Shown here piece after piece: positions 37,155 to 46,645 of a DNA stretch of 64,000 bases (within the stretch, counting starts at the first letter, position 1; each line of letters opens with the position of its first letter). The DNA comes from Proteles cristata cristata. Lineage: Eukaryota; Chordata; Mammalia; Carnivora; Hyaenidae. The stretch covers positions 868,001 to 932,000 of the forward strand of contig JAESUZ010004921.1 of the NCBI GenBank assembly GCA_017311185.1, read 5' to 3'. The notes beneath the pieces were generated by a model. That model was not told the origin of the DNA. It saw nothing but the letters and a program-made list of their open reading frames with translations, and ran no database searches. A program made the position numbers and the translations under genes.

Positions 37155-38405
37155 TTAAAATTTCATGGTGGTATCTCCCATCGCACGACCTGCACTGTGC
37201 TTAGGGGGGCCACATGCGCTGTGTGCGGATGAGGGACCACAAGTGTATCCGGTCATAGCAGGTGTGGGGTTCTTTCCTGGAGCACCACCTGTGTTAGGGG
37301 TAAGTGGGCTACCCGTGTTCTTCGGGCAGGTGCTGACAGAGAGGCCTGCCATCATAGATGTGATAGTGTCTACATCTGCGACAGCTCCTGCTAGATCTGC
37401 CTTGGGTCCTCCACAATTATTCTTCTGGGACGCACGAGTACCAGGTCCTCCCAATGTGACAATGACCTTGTCCCCTCCATGTTTACTGTCTGTCTGCTGG
37501 GCAGGTGGACCGCCGTTACTGGGAGGCACCGTGGAACTACATGTGGATATGGCTCCAAGTACAGACACAGTGCTGCCACTTGCCACTGCGACAGAGGCAG
37601 TGTGGGCTGGCAAGCTGCAGGGGCTCTGTTGGGGGTGAACGCACACGTTTCTTGACACGCGTGTGGCTCTTCCACATGGAGTGATGGGATTTTGCGTAGA
37701 TGAATCCTGGGAGCGATTACGGGTCCCAGGATCAGCTGAGGCTTTGTCTCTGGGAGGACCGTGGCCGTCTCCCCCTGCTCCACCCCCTGCGTTGTGGACA
37801 GTTGGCCTCTTGCTCAGCTTTTTGGAGGGGACTGACTTGCCTCCTGACACATCTGTTTTGGCCACAGTTGTGGCCCTTTCATTTGAACCAGGTTTCTTTT
37901 GTAACGATGGGTCCAAGGTAGGCTTATGGCTGCCAGGAACAGCTGAAGATCTGTGTCCAGGAGGACCGTGGCCGTCTCCCACTGCTCCACCCCCTGCGTT
38001 GTTCACAGTTGGCCTCTTGCTGCTTGGATTAAAGGGGGAGGCTGCCTGATCTCCTGACCGGCACCTCTTCTCCCGGATGGCAACACATGCAGATGGGGGG
38101 TGTTTTCTCTGCCTGGATGGGCCCCCAGTCCACTTACCAGTCATGGAGACTGTAGAGTGTCCACCTGTGGGCATGCTGCCGTCTCGGCCCACTGCTCCAC
38201 TAACTGGCAAAGTGGGTGGGCTCCCAGTGCCTGGATTTAAGGCGGAAGTAGCATGGTGTCCCAATGCTACCTGGGCCACAACAGTCTTGCTACCGCGTGG
38301 TGTCTTCTTAGATCCCGGAACCACTATGTAAGGTGGCACATGGGTGTCCCTGGACACAGGGGAGGAATACATGATTGAAGCCTGAGATGGAGACATAGTG
38401 TCCAT
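37155..38405 (-). CDS. POM121-like protein, C-terminal part (416-codon frame after the frameshift)
   Basis: The frame is open from just below 38490 (a TAG at 38490-38492 bounds it upstream) to the TAA at 37155. The ATG at 38405 is the first Met but probably not a true start: upstream codons SASDDEA read naturally into MDTMSPSQA, so this is most likely the continuation of the N-terminal frame. The protein is rich in Gly, Pro, Ser and Thr, nearly free of Phe, and has no FG repeats, unlike the C-terminus of full-length POM121. It contains a 69-residue tandem repeat (SKRPTV.NAGGGA.GDGHGPP...) with two close copies and a diverged one. I do not recognise this half as a known domain; it is assigned to the locus by adjacency, matching GC content and the overlap geometry. 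Confidence 0.5.
   Translation of the reverse strand: MDTMSPSQASIMYSSPVSRDTHVPPYIVVPGSKKTPRGSKTVVAQVALGHHATSALNPGTGSPPTLPVSGAVGRDGSMPTGGHSTVSMTGKWTGGPSRQRKHPPSACVAIREKRCRSGDQAASPFNPSSKRPTVNNAGGGAVGDGHGPPGHRSSAVPGSHKPTLDPSLQKKPGSNERATTVAKTDVSGGKSVPSKKLSKRPTVHNAGGGAGGDGHGPPRDKASADPGTRNRSQDSSTQNPITPCGRATRVSRNVCVHPQQSPCSLPAHTASVAVASGSTVSVLGAISTCSSTVPPSNGGPPAQQTDSKHGGDKVIVTLGGPGTRASQKNNCGGPKADLAGAVADVDTITSMMAGLSVSTCPKNTGSPLTPNTGGAPGKNPTPAMTGYTCGPSSAHSACGPPKHSAGRAMGDTTMKF
37608..38231 (-). repeat. In-frame 207-bp (69-codon) tandem repeat inside the POM121-like gene
   Basis: Two close copies start at 38021 and 37814, exactly 207 bp apart, so the reading frame is kept. Both encode SKRPTV, NAGGGA and GDGHGPP followed by a variable tail ending in RAT. 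The DNA around the GDGHGPP block (near 37753 and 37960) is almost identical between copies, which suggests recent duplication or conversion. A diverged third copy lies one unit upstream in the gene (GAVGRDG...GGH), spaced 70 residues. The plus-strand sequence is the complement. Confidence 0.75.
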
Positions 38406-39802
38406 GGCTTCATCATCAGAAGCTGAGTGGCAGTTGCAGGGGGCTTGCCTACTGGAGTGGAGGTGACACCAGAACCCCCAAGGGGCAAGCTAGTGGAAAC
38501 TGCAACACCTGGTGGTAAAGATGGAGGAACAGATGGGATTGGGGGCCTGGCAGGTTGGTCAGCCAAGCCCGCTGGAGCAAAAGGGACTTGCACAGTGTTC
38601 ATGCTGGACGGGAGACAGTCAGCAGTCCCTGTTGCAGGTATGGAGAATGCAGGGGCAGGCAGAGGGTCCGAGCAGGCTGCTTTGATGTCTCTTCTGTCCC
38701 CCAAGATGTTGTTCCTCTGACATGTGGTATTCTTCGCGGTGTCCAGATTTTTGTCCAGACATATGCAAGGAAGTTTAGGAGGCAGAGGCAACTCCCCGTG
38801 GCACCACAATGGTGGCTGTGGTGGTGGCAGCGGCAGAGAAGCTGGCATGGGTCTCTTCCGTTTGCAGGCCCTGCTGCTGGCAGCTACGGGGGGCAAGGAG
38901 CTCCTTGATGACGTGTCTGAAGCCTCCTTAGTTTGTTTCTCTTTCTTGCCGACAGGCTGATGGTTTCCGCCCGACAGTTCTTTGGTGGATGTCTCCTGCA
39001 GTGAGGGGCAGCATGGGGCTGGGTGGGAGAGCACGGCGGCATCTGTGTGAGGCACATCTCTGGCAGCGCCATGCGAGGTGGTGACTGCATGGCCGTCAGG
39101 GGAAGAGTGAATCTGATCCTGGTGGGTGTCCTTCCTCCGACTGTCTTCTGAAGGACCAGGACGGAGGTCCAAAGGCGCAGGGCTGCGCTGCTTGGAGCTA
39201 AGTTCACGGGCCTCCAGGGGACTAGATGTTAACTGTATATCCCCGCAGCTATGGGGGGCTCTGCTCCCACCATCCCGCCCTTTGGTCTCCACAGGTTCCC
39301 CCATCTTTCCTGTGGGTTCTTTTTGGGTCTTCTCCTCCCTCCCATTTGGGCACGAAAGTGGGAGGCCCCTGGATGGGACCGGCTCTGCAGCCCCCTCTCC
39401 AGTCTCTGATGGCAAACGCTGGAGTCGTAATTTGCGCCCTGGAGGAGGGATTCTGATGTTTCTGGAGTGCCCAAACATCACTGAATTACGAGACGATAGG
39501 ACAGGTTTTTTCGGAGGGTTACTCCAGTTAACCAAGGGGAGAATGCCCGGAGTGGTCCATGCAGCCTGCGGGATGGGGTACCGCCTCCTCGGCTCGATAT
39601 GAAAGGTGGCCGGTAAAGGCTTACGTACCTGGTGGAAGAGCCTGCGCCCAGGGTGCAGGGCAGGTGAAGGAGCAGCGGGGTGGCCCCTGCAGGGTGGTGG
39701 ATGGGGATCACGCGCGGGGCGGACCAGGGCCCGATCCCGGCCAGGGAGGGGACGGCGGCGGCGGAGTGGGAGACGTAGACATTTACTAAGGAGATTGACC
39801 AT
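38324..39802 (-). CDS. POM121-like protein, N-terminal part (492-codon frame)
   Basis: The frame is open from upstream of 40144, but the ATG at 39802 is preferred. It gives an N-terminus reading MVNLLSK, like the MGSYL-type start of POM121L paralogues, and upstream ATGs lie in or beyond the promoter-like block with the NRF1 site. Visible motifs, counted from 39802: an Arg/Pro-rich stretch at residues 13-60; RRRYPI at 72-77; KKPVLSSRNS at 98-107; RIPPPGRK at 117-124; a Lys/Glu-rich, Ser-rich middle; KRKR at 314-317, a possible nuclear localisation signal; and an LPPK...LDKNLD block at 340-354. All appear in the order found in POM121. No membrane span is seen, and FG occurs once (110-111). After about residue 460 the frame becomes unlike the rest (TQLLMMKPW...) and stops at 38324, while the next frame becomes protein-like. 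The last ~30 residues are therefore probably frameshift product. Confidence 0.66.
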   Translation of the reverse strand: MVNLLSKCLRLPLRRRRPLPGRDRALVRPARDPHPPPCRGHPAAPSPALHPGRRLFHQVRKPLPATFHIEPRRRYPIPQAAWTTPGILPLVNWSNPPKKPVLSSRNSVMFGHSRNIRIPPPGRKLRLQRLPSETGEGAAEPVPSRGLPLSCPNGREEKTQKEPTGKMGEPVETKGRDGGSRAPHSCGDIQLTSSPLEARELSSKQRSPAPLDLRPGPSEDSRRKDTHQDQIHSSPDGHAVTTSHGAARDVPHTDAAVLSHPAPCCPSLQETSTKELSGGNHQPVGKKEKQTKEASDTSSRSSLPPVAASSRACKRKRPMPASLPLPPPQPPLWCHGELPLPPKLPCICLDKNLDTAKNTTCQRNNILGDRRDIKAACSDPLPAPAFSIPATGTADCLPSSMNTVQVPFAPAGLADQPARPPIPSVPPSLPPGVAVSTSLPLGGSGVTSTPVGKPPATATQLLMMKPWTLCLHLRLQSCIPPLCPGTPMCHLT

Positions 39803-39933
39803 AGTGAGCTCGTTGCGCGCCCAACGACCGCGAGGTTGGAGTCTAGAGCCCCTCCGGAGCTTCCTACTCCTCTTGTGGTCAAACACGCACTGAGCCTGAA
39901 CGGCCCAGCCTGGCCCTAGTGATGCATCTCTGG

Positions 39934-39960
39934 GACACGTCACAAAAGACATGTCACAAA
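39934..39960 (-). promoter_or_regulatory. 13-bp direct repeat with CRE-like half-sites
   Basis: GACACGTCACAAA (39934-39946) and GACATGTCACAAA (39948-39960) differ at one base, a CpG-to-CpA type change. On the minus strand the first copy reads TGACGTGTC, holding a TGACG (ATF/CREB-type) half-site; the second copy has lost the CpG. The pair sits next to the NRF1 palindrome, upstream of the POM121-like ATG. A regulatory role is inferred. Confidence 0.45.
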
Positions 39961-39966
39961 GAAGGG

Positions 39967-39978
39967 TGCGCACGCGCA
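39967..39978. promoter_or_regulatory. NRF1 binding palindrome
   Basis: TGCGCACGCGCA matches the NRF1 consensus YGCGCAYGCGCR at every position. It lies about 165 bp upstream of the minus-strand ATG at 39802 and about 165 bp upstream of a plus-strand ATG at 40143, so it could serve either direction. NRF1 sites of this kind are typical of CpG-island promoters, including germ-cell-expressed genes. Confidence 0.7.
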
Positions 39979-40142
39979 GCGCGGCAAGAGACCCCAGCAC
40001 AGGGCAAAGGGGAGGCCCCTGAGCCCCGCCAGTTAGCCTCCAGTGCCTGGGACTTTCGGTCGCCAGTGGCGCGGTATAGGCTGCCTGCTGCCCTTGGTCA
40101 GTGCGCCCGTTGGCGTGTGTGGACAACCAGCAAGGCCACAGC

Positions 40143-40161
40143 ATGGAGACTGTAGGTGAGT
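40143..40161 (+). other. Divergent ATG with strong Kozak context followed by a consensus splice donor
   Basis: On the plus strand an ATG at 40143 has A at -3 and G at +4 and opens a four-codon stretch (METV). It then reaches TAG|GTGAGT, a consensus 5' splice site with the cut after 40155. It points away from the POM121-like gene across the shared CpG island. This could be the first exon of a divergent transcript, but no matching acceptor or second exon was recognised, so it may be chance. Confidence 0.3.
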
Positions 40162-40496
40162 GCCGTGGTTGTCAGACCCCTCAGCACCTTGGTGTGTGTC
40201 GCCAGCCCTTCCCCCAAGAAAGACGAGTGCTGGGGGGCTCTCAAAGCTGCAGGGTAGTGGCCCGCTGCCCCTGGACCCTCTCTGCTTCCCTGCGAGGCTT
40301 CGAGCCAGCTGCATCTTCGCTGGGGCTGCCCAGGCTTTCAGCATCGCCCTCCAGACGGTGGCAGTTTCCATGTGGTTGCCAAACCCTGACCTGACTGGAT
40401 GCTGGGCCCCATGACCTCCCTTCCTGGCAGGCAGGTCCTTGCTTTCTTCCTTTTGAGGAATTTGGCAAAACAGCATTTACAATTTAGACCACCCCT

Positions 40497-40590
40497 CAGG
40501 TCACACAGGTGGTGGTGGTTTAGCTGGGATTCAAGCCCAGGGTAGTGACTCCCAGAGCCCTTACTCTGAACTGTGTTGCCTCCTTACCAT
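40497..40590 (+). mobile_element. MIR element, 3' half
   Basis: CAGGTCACACAGGTGGTGGTGG, TAGCTGGGATTCAAGCCCAGG, TGACTCCCAGAGCCCTTACTCTGAACTGTGTTGCC follows the MIR consensus closely. It lies just outside the POM121-like CpG block. Confidence 0.85.
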
Positions 40591-40894
40591 ATATGCATCA
40601 CGTGTTACCATCTTTTTCTTTTTCCTAGTTCTTAGGGTACTTAGCAGGTGCCATATTTACAGTAAGGAGAGGCACTGCCCAGGACCAGGCCTTCCTTGAA
40701 CAAAAGCTCAAATCATAAAATAATCGGGACCACAATGAGTTCTGGTCTCAGAAGATGTAGGTCATGGACCACCAGTGGTAAATATAGAAAATGCTTTCTG
40801 CTTCAGTGAAACACTTCTTTTGTATAGTATATGAAATAGTAATCATCTGTGTCTTAATATAATGAAAATATTCATTAAAAGTAATAAAATGTTC

Positions 40895-41118
40895 AGGGGC
40901 ACCTAGGTGGCTCAGTCAGTTAAGTGTCCGACTTCGGCTCAGGTTATGGTCTCAGGCAATGATCTTGCCGTTTGTGAGTTCAAGCCCCACATCTGGCTCT
41001 GTGCTGATAGCTCAGAGTTTAAGGCCTGCTTCAGATTCTGTATCTCCTCCTCTCTCTGACCTCCCCCACTTGCACTCTGTCTCTCTCAAAAATAAGTTTA
41101 AAAACATTAGGAAAAAAA
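40895..41118 (+). mobile_element. CAN SINE
   Basis: GGGGCACCTAGGTGGCTCAGTC head, then a small local duplication GGTTATGGTCTCAGGCAATGATCTTGCCG. CT tract and AAAAATAAGTTTAAAAACATT tail. Open frames on both strands are SINE frames. Confidence 0.9.
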
Positions 41119-42519
41119 TTTTTAAGTTCCATAGCAGCAACATAATTGCCAAAGTAGTTCCTACCCCTTTGGAGAAGGTATGCCGTAGTTGAGCCAGAGG
41201 ACGGGTTGTACTCCTTCCATTCAACCTCCAAGTAACAAATAGAAAAGTACACTCCACTCGGGACATACAGTCACGTTACACATAGAAAAATATGCATAGT
41301 TTGGTGAGTATGCTCACTTCTCAATATGATTCCATAAGTAGCCATCCCCAGGGTCCCAGAAATGTCTTTCAGTCAAACTATCTTCCCACCCAATTTGTTC
41401 CTTGATTCCACTTGATATTTTAGGTATCCCAGCTCACAGTGTTTCTCAGATTATATTCCAGAGCTGTGGCTAAAGGGAAAGTCTTGTGTCTTATGGATGG
41501 AAGGGCATCATAGTTAACCCCTGCAGAGATTTAGTTATGGTAGAAGATGTAGTGATTTTTCCAACATTTTTAAAACAGCGTATTTTGAGGCACTACCCAC
41601 TACATGATTTTGCAATGAGAAATAAATATACAATGTTACACTTGTTTGGACTACAGTTTCATGCAATTCATTCACACGTATTTATTCATTTTATTTTGGA
41701 AACAAGAGTATGAGTCTGAAAGGAAACGGTTTATTTCTTTCTTATTTTGCAAAAGAGTAACCTATAATGTAGAGAGGTTAAAGAGTTTAGTTGAGCACAG
41801 TTCACAAAAGAACTTGAGTATGAAAATTTTGGCTCACAGACAGATGTGGGGATGATAGAATCTAGAAAATATAGGACTGGTAATGTTGCTCAGAAGCAAA
41901 GTGGGTCCAGATATCATAAATGAGTAGCAAGTTTTGAGTGATACCCACAGAAGCCTGATCCACAGAGATCTATGATAATTTTGAGAGCTCAGTGTTAAGG
42001 GCAAGATTGATGGGCATCCCGTAAGGCACTACTCATTCTATACAACCAAAAGAAATCAAGGACAGGCAGTCAAGAGAAGAAGGCAGCAATCCCAGTACAA
42101 ACACAATCCTTGGGCAGTTTCTGCACCTGAGCCAGAACCCCCTGATTCAAGTAGAGGACAGTCCACACAAGGAACAACACTGTGACACCTCAGATGTATA
42201 TGAAAGAGACTCCACATTCCTCTCTCCGAAGGACCTATGCCATTTACTTGTTTACATATACACTCAGTAAAGGGGAGCATACAGACATTTTGAATGAGTA
42301 CATACCAAATTTAAGGAAACTTGGAAAGGCAATCTTAGTGCCTCTTCACCCTGGGGAATCATAACTACATCTTTCAACCACTTTGCAATTCAACTCTCTC
42401 CATCTTATAGCTACCTAATCTCTTTTTTCTGTGGGCACCTCCCAGTAAAATTCCTGCAGGCAAGTCTGTTTCCTAAGGAATTCCACTTAAGACAGATGTT
42501 AAACTTTGGCATCATTTGA
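41119..42519. other. No gene seen
   Basis: Intergenic. GCAAAAGAGTAACCTATAATGTAGAGAGGTTAAAG near 41750 hints at a very decayed MIR; nothing else recognised. Confidence 0.45.
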
Positions 42520-43030
42520 AAAAATTAGTAAAACACAAAATAGCTACCATTAGTATTTATCAGATTGGCAAGGTTAAAAGATTAATCTGACACAGTATTG
42601 TTAAGGATGTGAAAACAGCCATTCAGAATCTGTTAAGGAGCATCTAAATTAACACTGAATTTCTAGGGGTCCATTTAGAAAAACATATTCAAAATGCACA
42701 AGCATGGATTCTAACAATTCTTCTCTTAGAAACAGCAAATTATGAAAAACGTGAAGATATTATATATGTAAGTTGTTCACTTCAGCATTGTTCATGACAA
42801 TAGTTTGGAATTCTTTAGGAAAAAAAACTTTTATATCCATATGCTTATATCATGTATCAAGGATTACACAGCTTTTTATGATATATCTATATGTGTATAT
42901 ATTTGCATGTTATTTAAATAGCATAAACGTATCTGAAGTAATTGGTAAAATATTAAGTATTCAGCAAAATAAGTAAAAACACTTGGATATATTAGTATGA
43001 GCCTAATATAATGCAGAAAACAATAGTATT
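42520..43030 (+). mobile_element. Old LINE-1 3' region, sense
   Basis: CAGATTGGCAAGGTTAAAAG, GTTAAGGATGTG, CTAGGGGTCCATTTAG and TTCACTTCAGCATTGTTCATGAC follow the order of old L1 post-ORF2 sequence. Heavily decayed. Confidence 0.5.
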
Positions 43031-44439
43031 TTAGGCATGCTATACTATCATTTATAGCATGATATCAGGTTTATATGATTTTCATTTCTTAATGAAAATT
43101 AAGAACAAAGAACAAAGCTTATTATTTATTATTTGTTAAAAAAGGAAAATGATTATAAAGTTCGGGTATTTATTTTAGAGTCTTTGATCTAAATAATTTA
43201 AAAATTCACCACAAATTGTCTTATGTAATATAATTTAGCTTTCATGGAACAGATGAGAAAATCATGGTGTATATAAGTACATTATTCTTAGAGAGAACAA
43301 TAAATTAAAATGTTTCCTCTACTCTGTCTTCATCTAAAATTTTACCGCCAGATTAGATTTTATAAATGACAGATAACAGAAGAAATACCAAAGGGGACTC
43401 ATGTCTCCTTTTTCACAACCTTTCCCTTGTTTTACTCTTCTCCCTTTAATTTTCTTATTTTCCGTTTTTTTTTCTTCAATTTCAATGTGGACTTTTGCCT
43501 ATCGTTATCAGATCAAAGCTCTTACACCGATAAAATGAGAATAATTACCATGCACAGTGGCTGTTATATAGGAAAGTTGTAATATATATTAATCATGTGG
43601 ATTATTAGCAATCACTGGAATTGTTTAACCTGGTTGATGGGAAATAGGATGATCTTTTTGTGTGTGAAGTTTCCATGTTTCTGTCCAATAATTCTCTCTG
43701 AAATAGAAGTGCAATACAGGGGCTTGATGTTCTCAGAATAATGCTCTCTTAAATCTTCCTGGCACTAACAGCGTAAGTACTTACTATAAAAGCCCAAGTC
43801 CCTGCCCACAGCAGTCCAGCAAGAAAATTGCTTATTGTATATATCTTTTGTGTATGTTGCTTGCCATGACAGAGGGGAACAAGAAAGAAAGGGAGTTTCA
43901 ACTACATCAAATTATGGCTGATATTGATAGAGTAAATACGCACATGTAGTTGGGGAGATGAAGGAAAAAAACACCTCAGCATTTTCACAAAGAAATCTAC
44001 CCTCTGTCAGATATGCCGAGGGGGCACAGGAGCCCCCAGAGCTTATGAGGCCAGAGAAGAGATGGATAGTTTAAAGAGAAAAGTGAAGTGACACAAGAAA
44101 TCAAAGAATATTTTACCCTCAGAAAGAAAATCAATGAAAATGATGAACTGCTATTCAAAGGAAATAAACTGATTATTTCAGTTTCCACAAGAAGGGAGGT
44201 GCTGTGGGTAATCCATCAGCATGAGCAGGATGTTGGAAGGCGAGGGAGGAAGGCTCGATGTGATAGTCGATCTCTCATATTCTAGCCCCAAAATGAAAAT
44301 ATTAGATGTGGGAAACACAATTTATAATGAATTCCCTTAGTGCAGTAAAGCCCACTGGCATGTATATATTTTCAAACTCTTTTCTACTTTCATACTTCAT
44401 AAGTGAGAATCTCCAACAATATTAAAGACACATTAATGC
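43031..44439. other. No gene seen
   Basis: AT-rich intergenic sequence; short open frames on both strands near 44.0-44.3 kb are mutual shadows without a family match. Confidence 0.5.
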
Positions 44440-45570
44440 ACACATGCGACATTTAAAAAATGATAAAATGAATCCTCATGTACTTACTAAACAACTTAAA
44501 TAGGACTTTATCAATATCTTACAAGTTCTGTAGATTTTCATCATGATGTCCCCCTGCCTCCTTTACCCCAGCAGGAGAAGATAACCATTTTTCTGACTTC
44601 CTATGTAATCATGTATTTGATTTTGTTCATAGATGTCAACTGTGTATGTATATATACACACATATACACACAACATATCAATTTTTGAGAGAGAGAGAAA
44701 GAGCAAGCAGGGGAGGGGCAGAGAGACACAGAATCCAAAACGGGTTCAAGGCTCTGAGCTGTCAGTACAAATACCGAGTGGGGCTCGAACCCACAAACAA
44801 ATCGTGACCTGAGCTGAAGTCAGATGCTCAAACAACTGAGCCACTCAGGCACCACTGTTCGCTTTAATGTTATTATAAATGTAATTAACTGTATGTTTCC
44901 TTACATACTATATTCATTTAATTTTATGGTTTTGAGATCTATACATGTTTATTATGTAAGTGTATTGTAGGATAGGTCATTTGTTCCTTCAGGTGATTGT
45001 TGAAAGGTGGTTGGGTTGTTTGCACTGTTGCCATTACCAACATAATACCATCTATCACAGGGACCTAAAGCATGTACATGTTCAAATCTATTTAATAATA
45101 AAAATAGGATTTTTTACAGACATTTTTATTGATTTTGGACTCCAGAGCACTGTACCAGGATTCCCTTCTTCTCTATCCTTGACACAATTTGGTATTGTTC
45201 TGTTTTTTTAATTTTTGTCAATTAAGCACTCTCTGCTGTGTGGTTGTCATGTATACTTGCCTGATTATTAACAAGTTTGAACATTTTCTCATTAGCTTAT
45301 TCAATATTTATATTTGCTCTTCTGTAGACTTCTTGTTCATGACTTCTGCTATTATTTCGATCTGATGTTCCCCTTTTGTAACCATTGTGAACAAGTCTTT
45401 CATGTACTCTGGATACTAAAACTTGATCAGCCCTAAGTTGCTAAAACTTTTTTGAGATTGTAACTTTTTACTCTTTTCTGATATTTTTATATGCACAGAT
45501 ATCATCAAATTTATCAAATGTTTCTTTTAGGATTCACATTTGGTCACCTTGTTTTTAAAATAAATTTAAA
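44440..45570 (-). mobile_element. Old LINE-1 3' region, antisense
   Basis: CCAGCAGGAGAAGATAACCATTTTTCTGACTTCC is like the antisense 3' end of L1ME-type elements. It is followed by GGTGGTTGGGTTGTTTGCACTG, CATTTTCTCATTAGCTTATTC and CTTTTAGGATTCACATTTGGTCACC. A CAN SINE interrupts it. Confidence 0.55.
44677..44855 (-). mobile_element. CAN SINE, antisense
   Basis: TTTTTGAGAGAGAGAGAAAGAGCAAGC ... GAACCCACAAAC ... CAACTGAGCCACTCAGGCACC. A TA/CA dinucleotide patch (ATGTATATATACACAC, near 44645) lies just before it. Confidence 0.88.
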
Positions 45571-46214
45571 AAAACACATATACCATAAGATATAAATAAG
45601 ATATTCTCCAATACTAACTTCTAAAAGTTTTAGATGTTTTCCTTTCCTGCCGTATTAAAGGAGTGATGTTTGCACAACACTGTGCAAATAATTAATGCCA
45701 CTGATAGTGCATTTAAGGAAGGCTAAAGTAAATTTTATGTTATGTATATTTTACTAATACATAAAATATCTCATAGAAAGATTTATTCATTGCCTGAAGA
45801 GATCCAAAATTCTTCATTGTTTTTCAAAAAGCGAAAATCAAAATTTCCAAACAAGTAACAGAGAAAATTAATGCCAGTTTCTGAGGTAAGTAGAGGTTTT
45901 ATCAGTTTCTCTTTTTTGGAGATAGACTGTACTTTCAGTCAGTTTCACTAATATTGGTATTTATGGGGGGAAATGTGGGTTTAAATGAATACTCAAAAGT
46001 TTTTCCTTAAACTTTTCATAAAACTACTCCAGATTAAGGAAGATCTCTCAACATGAACTTGTTTGACAAGTATCACAGCTCCAAATTCAGAGCAGATTTT
46101 GTTTATTCTAGGCAAGAAATACACACATGTGACAAATTCATGGTCTACCACTATTGAGGTAGGAGAAGAACACGGTGTTGACAGAGGGTCTAGTTTGGGC
46201 AAAATACTCTCCTT

Positions 46215-46350
46215 TTCCAAACCCATCTTACTTAATCCTCATGACACCATATTAGAGATGAGGAGTCTAAGACTTAGAGGTTAAATATTTCATACAATAG
46301 CAATTTGCTGGTCACTAATAAAGCAGAAATTAGAACTCAATCCTGCCTTA
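46215..46350 (+). mobile_element. MIR element
   Basis: CTTACTTAATCCTCATGACACCATATTAGAGATGAGGAGTCTAAGACTTAGAGGTTAAATA ... GAAATTAGAACTCAATCCTGCC follows MIR. It runs directly into the AAAT repeat. Confidence 0.7.
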
Positions 46351-46353
46351 CTC

Positions 46354-46356
46354 AAA

Positions 46357-46395
<39 letters not shown>

Positions 46396-46440
46396 AACCA
46401 AATAAAACCAAAAAAACCCCAAAAAACAACAACAAAAAAA
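46354..46440. repeat. (AAAT)n microsatellite and A-rich tract
   Basis: About ten AAAT units (46354-46396) followed by AACCA/AACCC-type A-rich sequence to about 46440. There is no SINE body before it; it directly follows the MIR. Confidence 0.9.
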
Positions 46441-46519
46441 CAACCAACCGAAGGTGCTGTTTCTGTTTTCCAACCTGTTATCTCAGAAACACCTGTAAAC
46501 ACGAAAAGGGTAATCGCCA

Positions 46520-46645
46520 TTTGTTAAATGCACCAGGTGTTTCACTACTCTTACTGCATATTCACAACCACTATAGTAAGAAGCTGGTATTAGTCAAATT
46601 AAAGAGATGGAAAAAACCAAGGTTCTATAAGTTAATTGTCCATGT
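46520..46645 (+). mobile_element. MIR element, second copy
   Basis: CATTTGTTAAATGCACCAGGTGTTTCACTACTCTTACTGCATATTCACAACCACTATAGTAAG ... AAAGAGATGG ... AGTTAATTGTCCATG follows the MIR core and 3' side. Decayed. Confidence 0.6.

Larger units (their letters stand above)
37155..39802 (-). pseudogene. Intronless POM121-family (POM121-like) gene, one apparent frameshift
   Basis: Whole locus from the chosen ATG (39802) to the TAA at 37155. It is seen as two long overlapping open frames: about 460 codons in the first frame, then about 420 in another. The span is 2648 nt, one base short of a multiple of three, so a single lost base (or two gained) would explain the split. Family membership rests on several collinear POM121 motifs in the first half. 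No introns are needed, as in the POM121L paralogues, which suggests a retrocopy or a retained single large exon. The surroundings are a gene desert. POM121L12 is also an isolated intronless gene in a desert, so it is the leading orthology guess, but this is inference. Full POM121 anchors FG-nucleoporins in the nuclear pore membrane. This copy lacks both the membrane segment and the FG repeats, so that role is unlikely. It could be a living gene with a sequencing or assembly error, or a recently broken one; the long clean frames argue against an old pseudogene. Confidence 0.62.
39580..40160 (-). promoter_or_regulatory. CpG-rich promoter region of the POM121-like gene
   Basis: A CpG-dense block, strikingly GC-rich against the AT-rich surroundings, covers the first codons and the ~350 bp upstream of the minus-strand ATG at 39802. 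It has runs such as GCGCACGCGCAGCGCGG. It contains the NRF1 palindrome and the CRE-like repeat listed separately. No convincing TATA box sits at the right distance on the minus strand, as expected of a CpG-island promoter. Promoter function is inferred from composition and motifs. Confidence 0.55.

Noticed and set aside
39126..39602. 158-codon plus-strand frame and other plus-strand frames at 37165, 37663, 38427 and 38555
   Set aside because: These are antisense shadows of the GC-rich POM121-like gene.
40033..40476. 147-codon minus-strand frame upstream of the POM121-like gene
   Set aside because: The GC-rich promoter flank keeps frames open by composition; no POM121 or other motif is seen.
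46354..46440. Regularly spaced short repeats that might suggest an array
   Set aside because: It is a simple (AAAT)n microsatellite, not CRISPR or a satellite; the window is mammalian.
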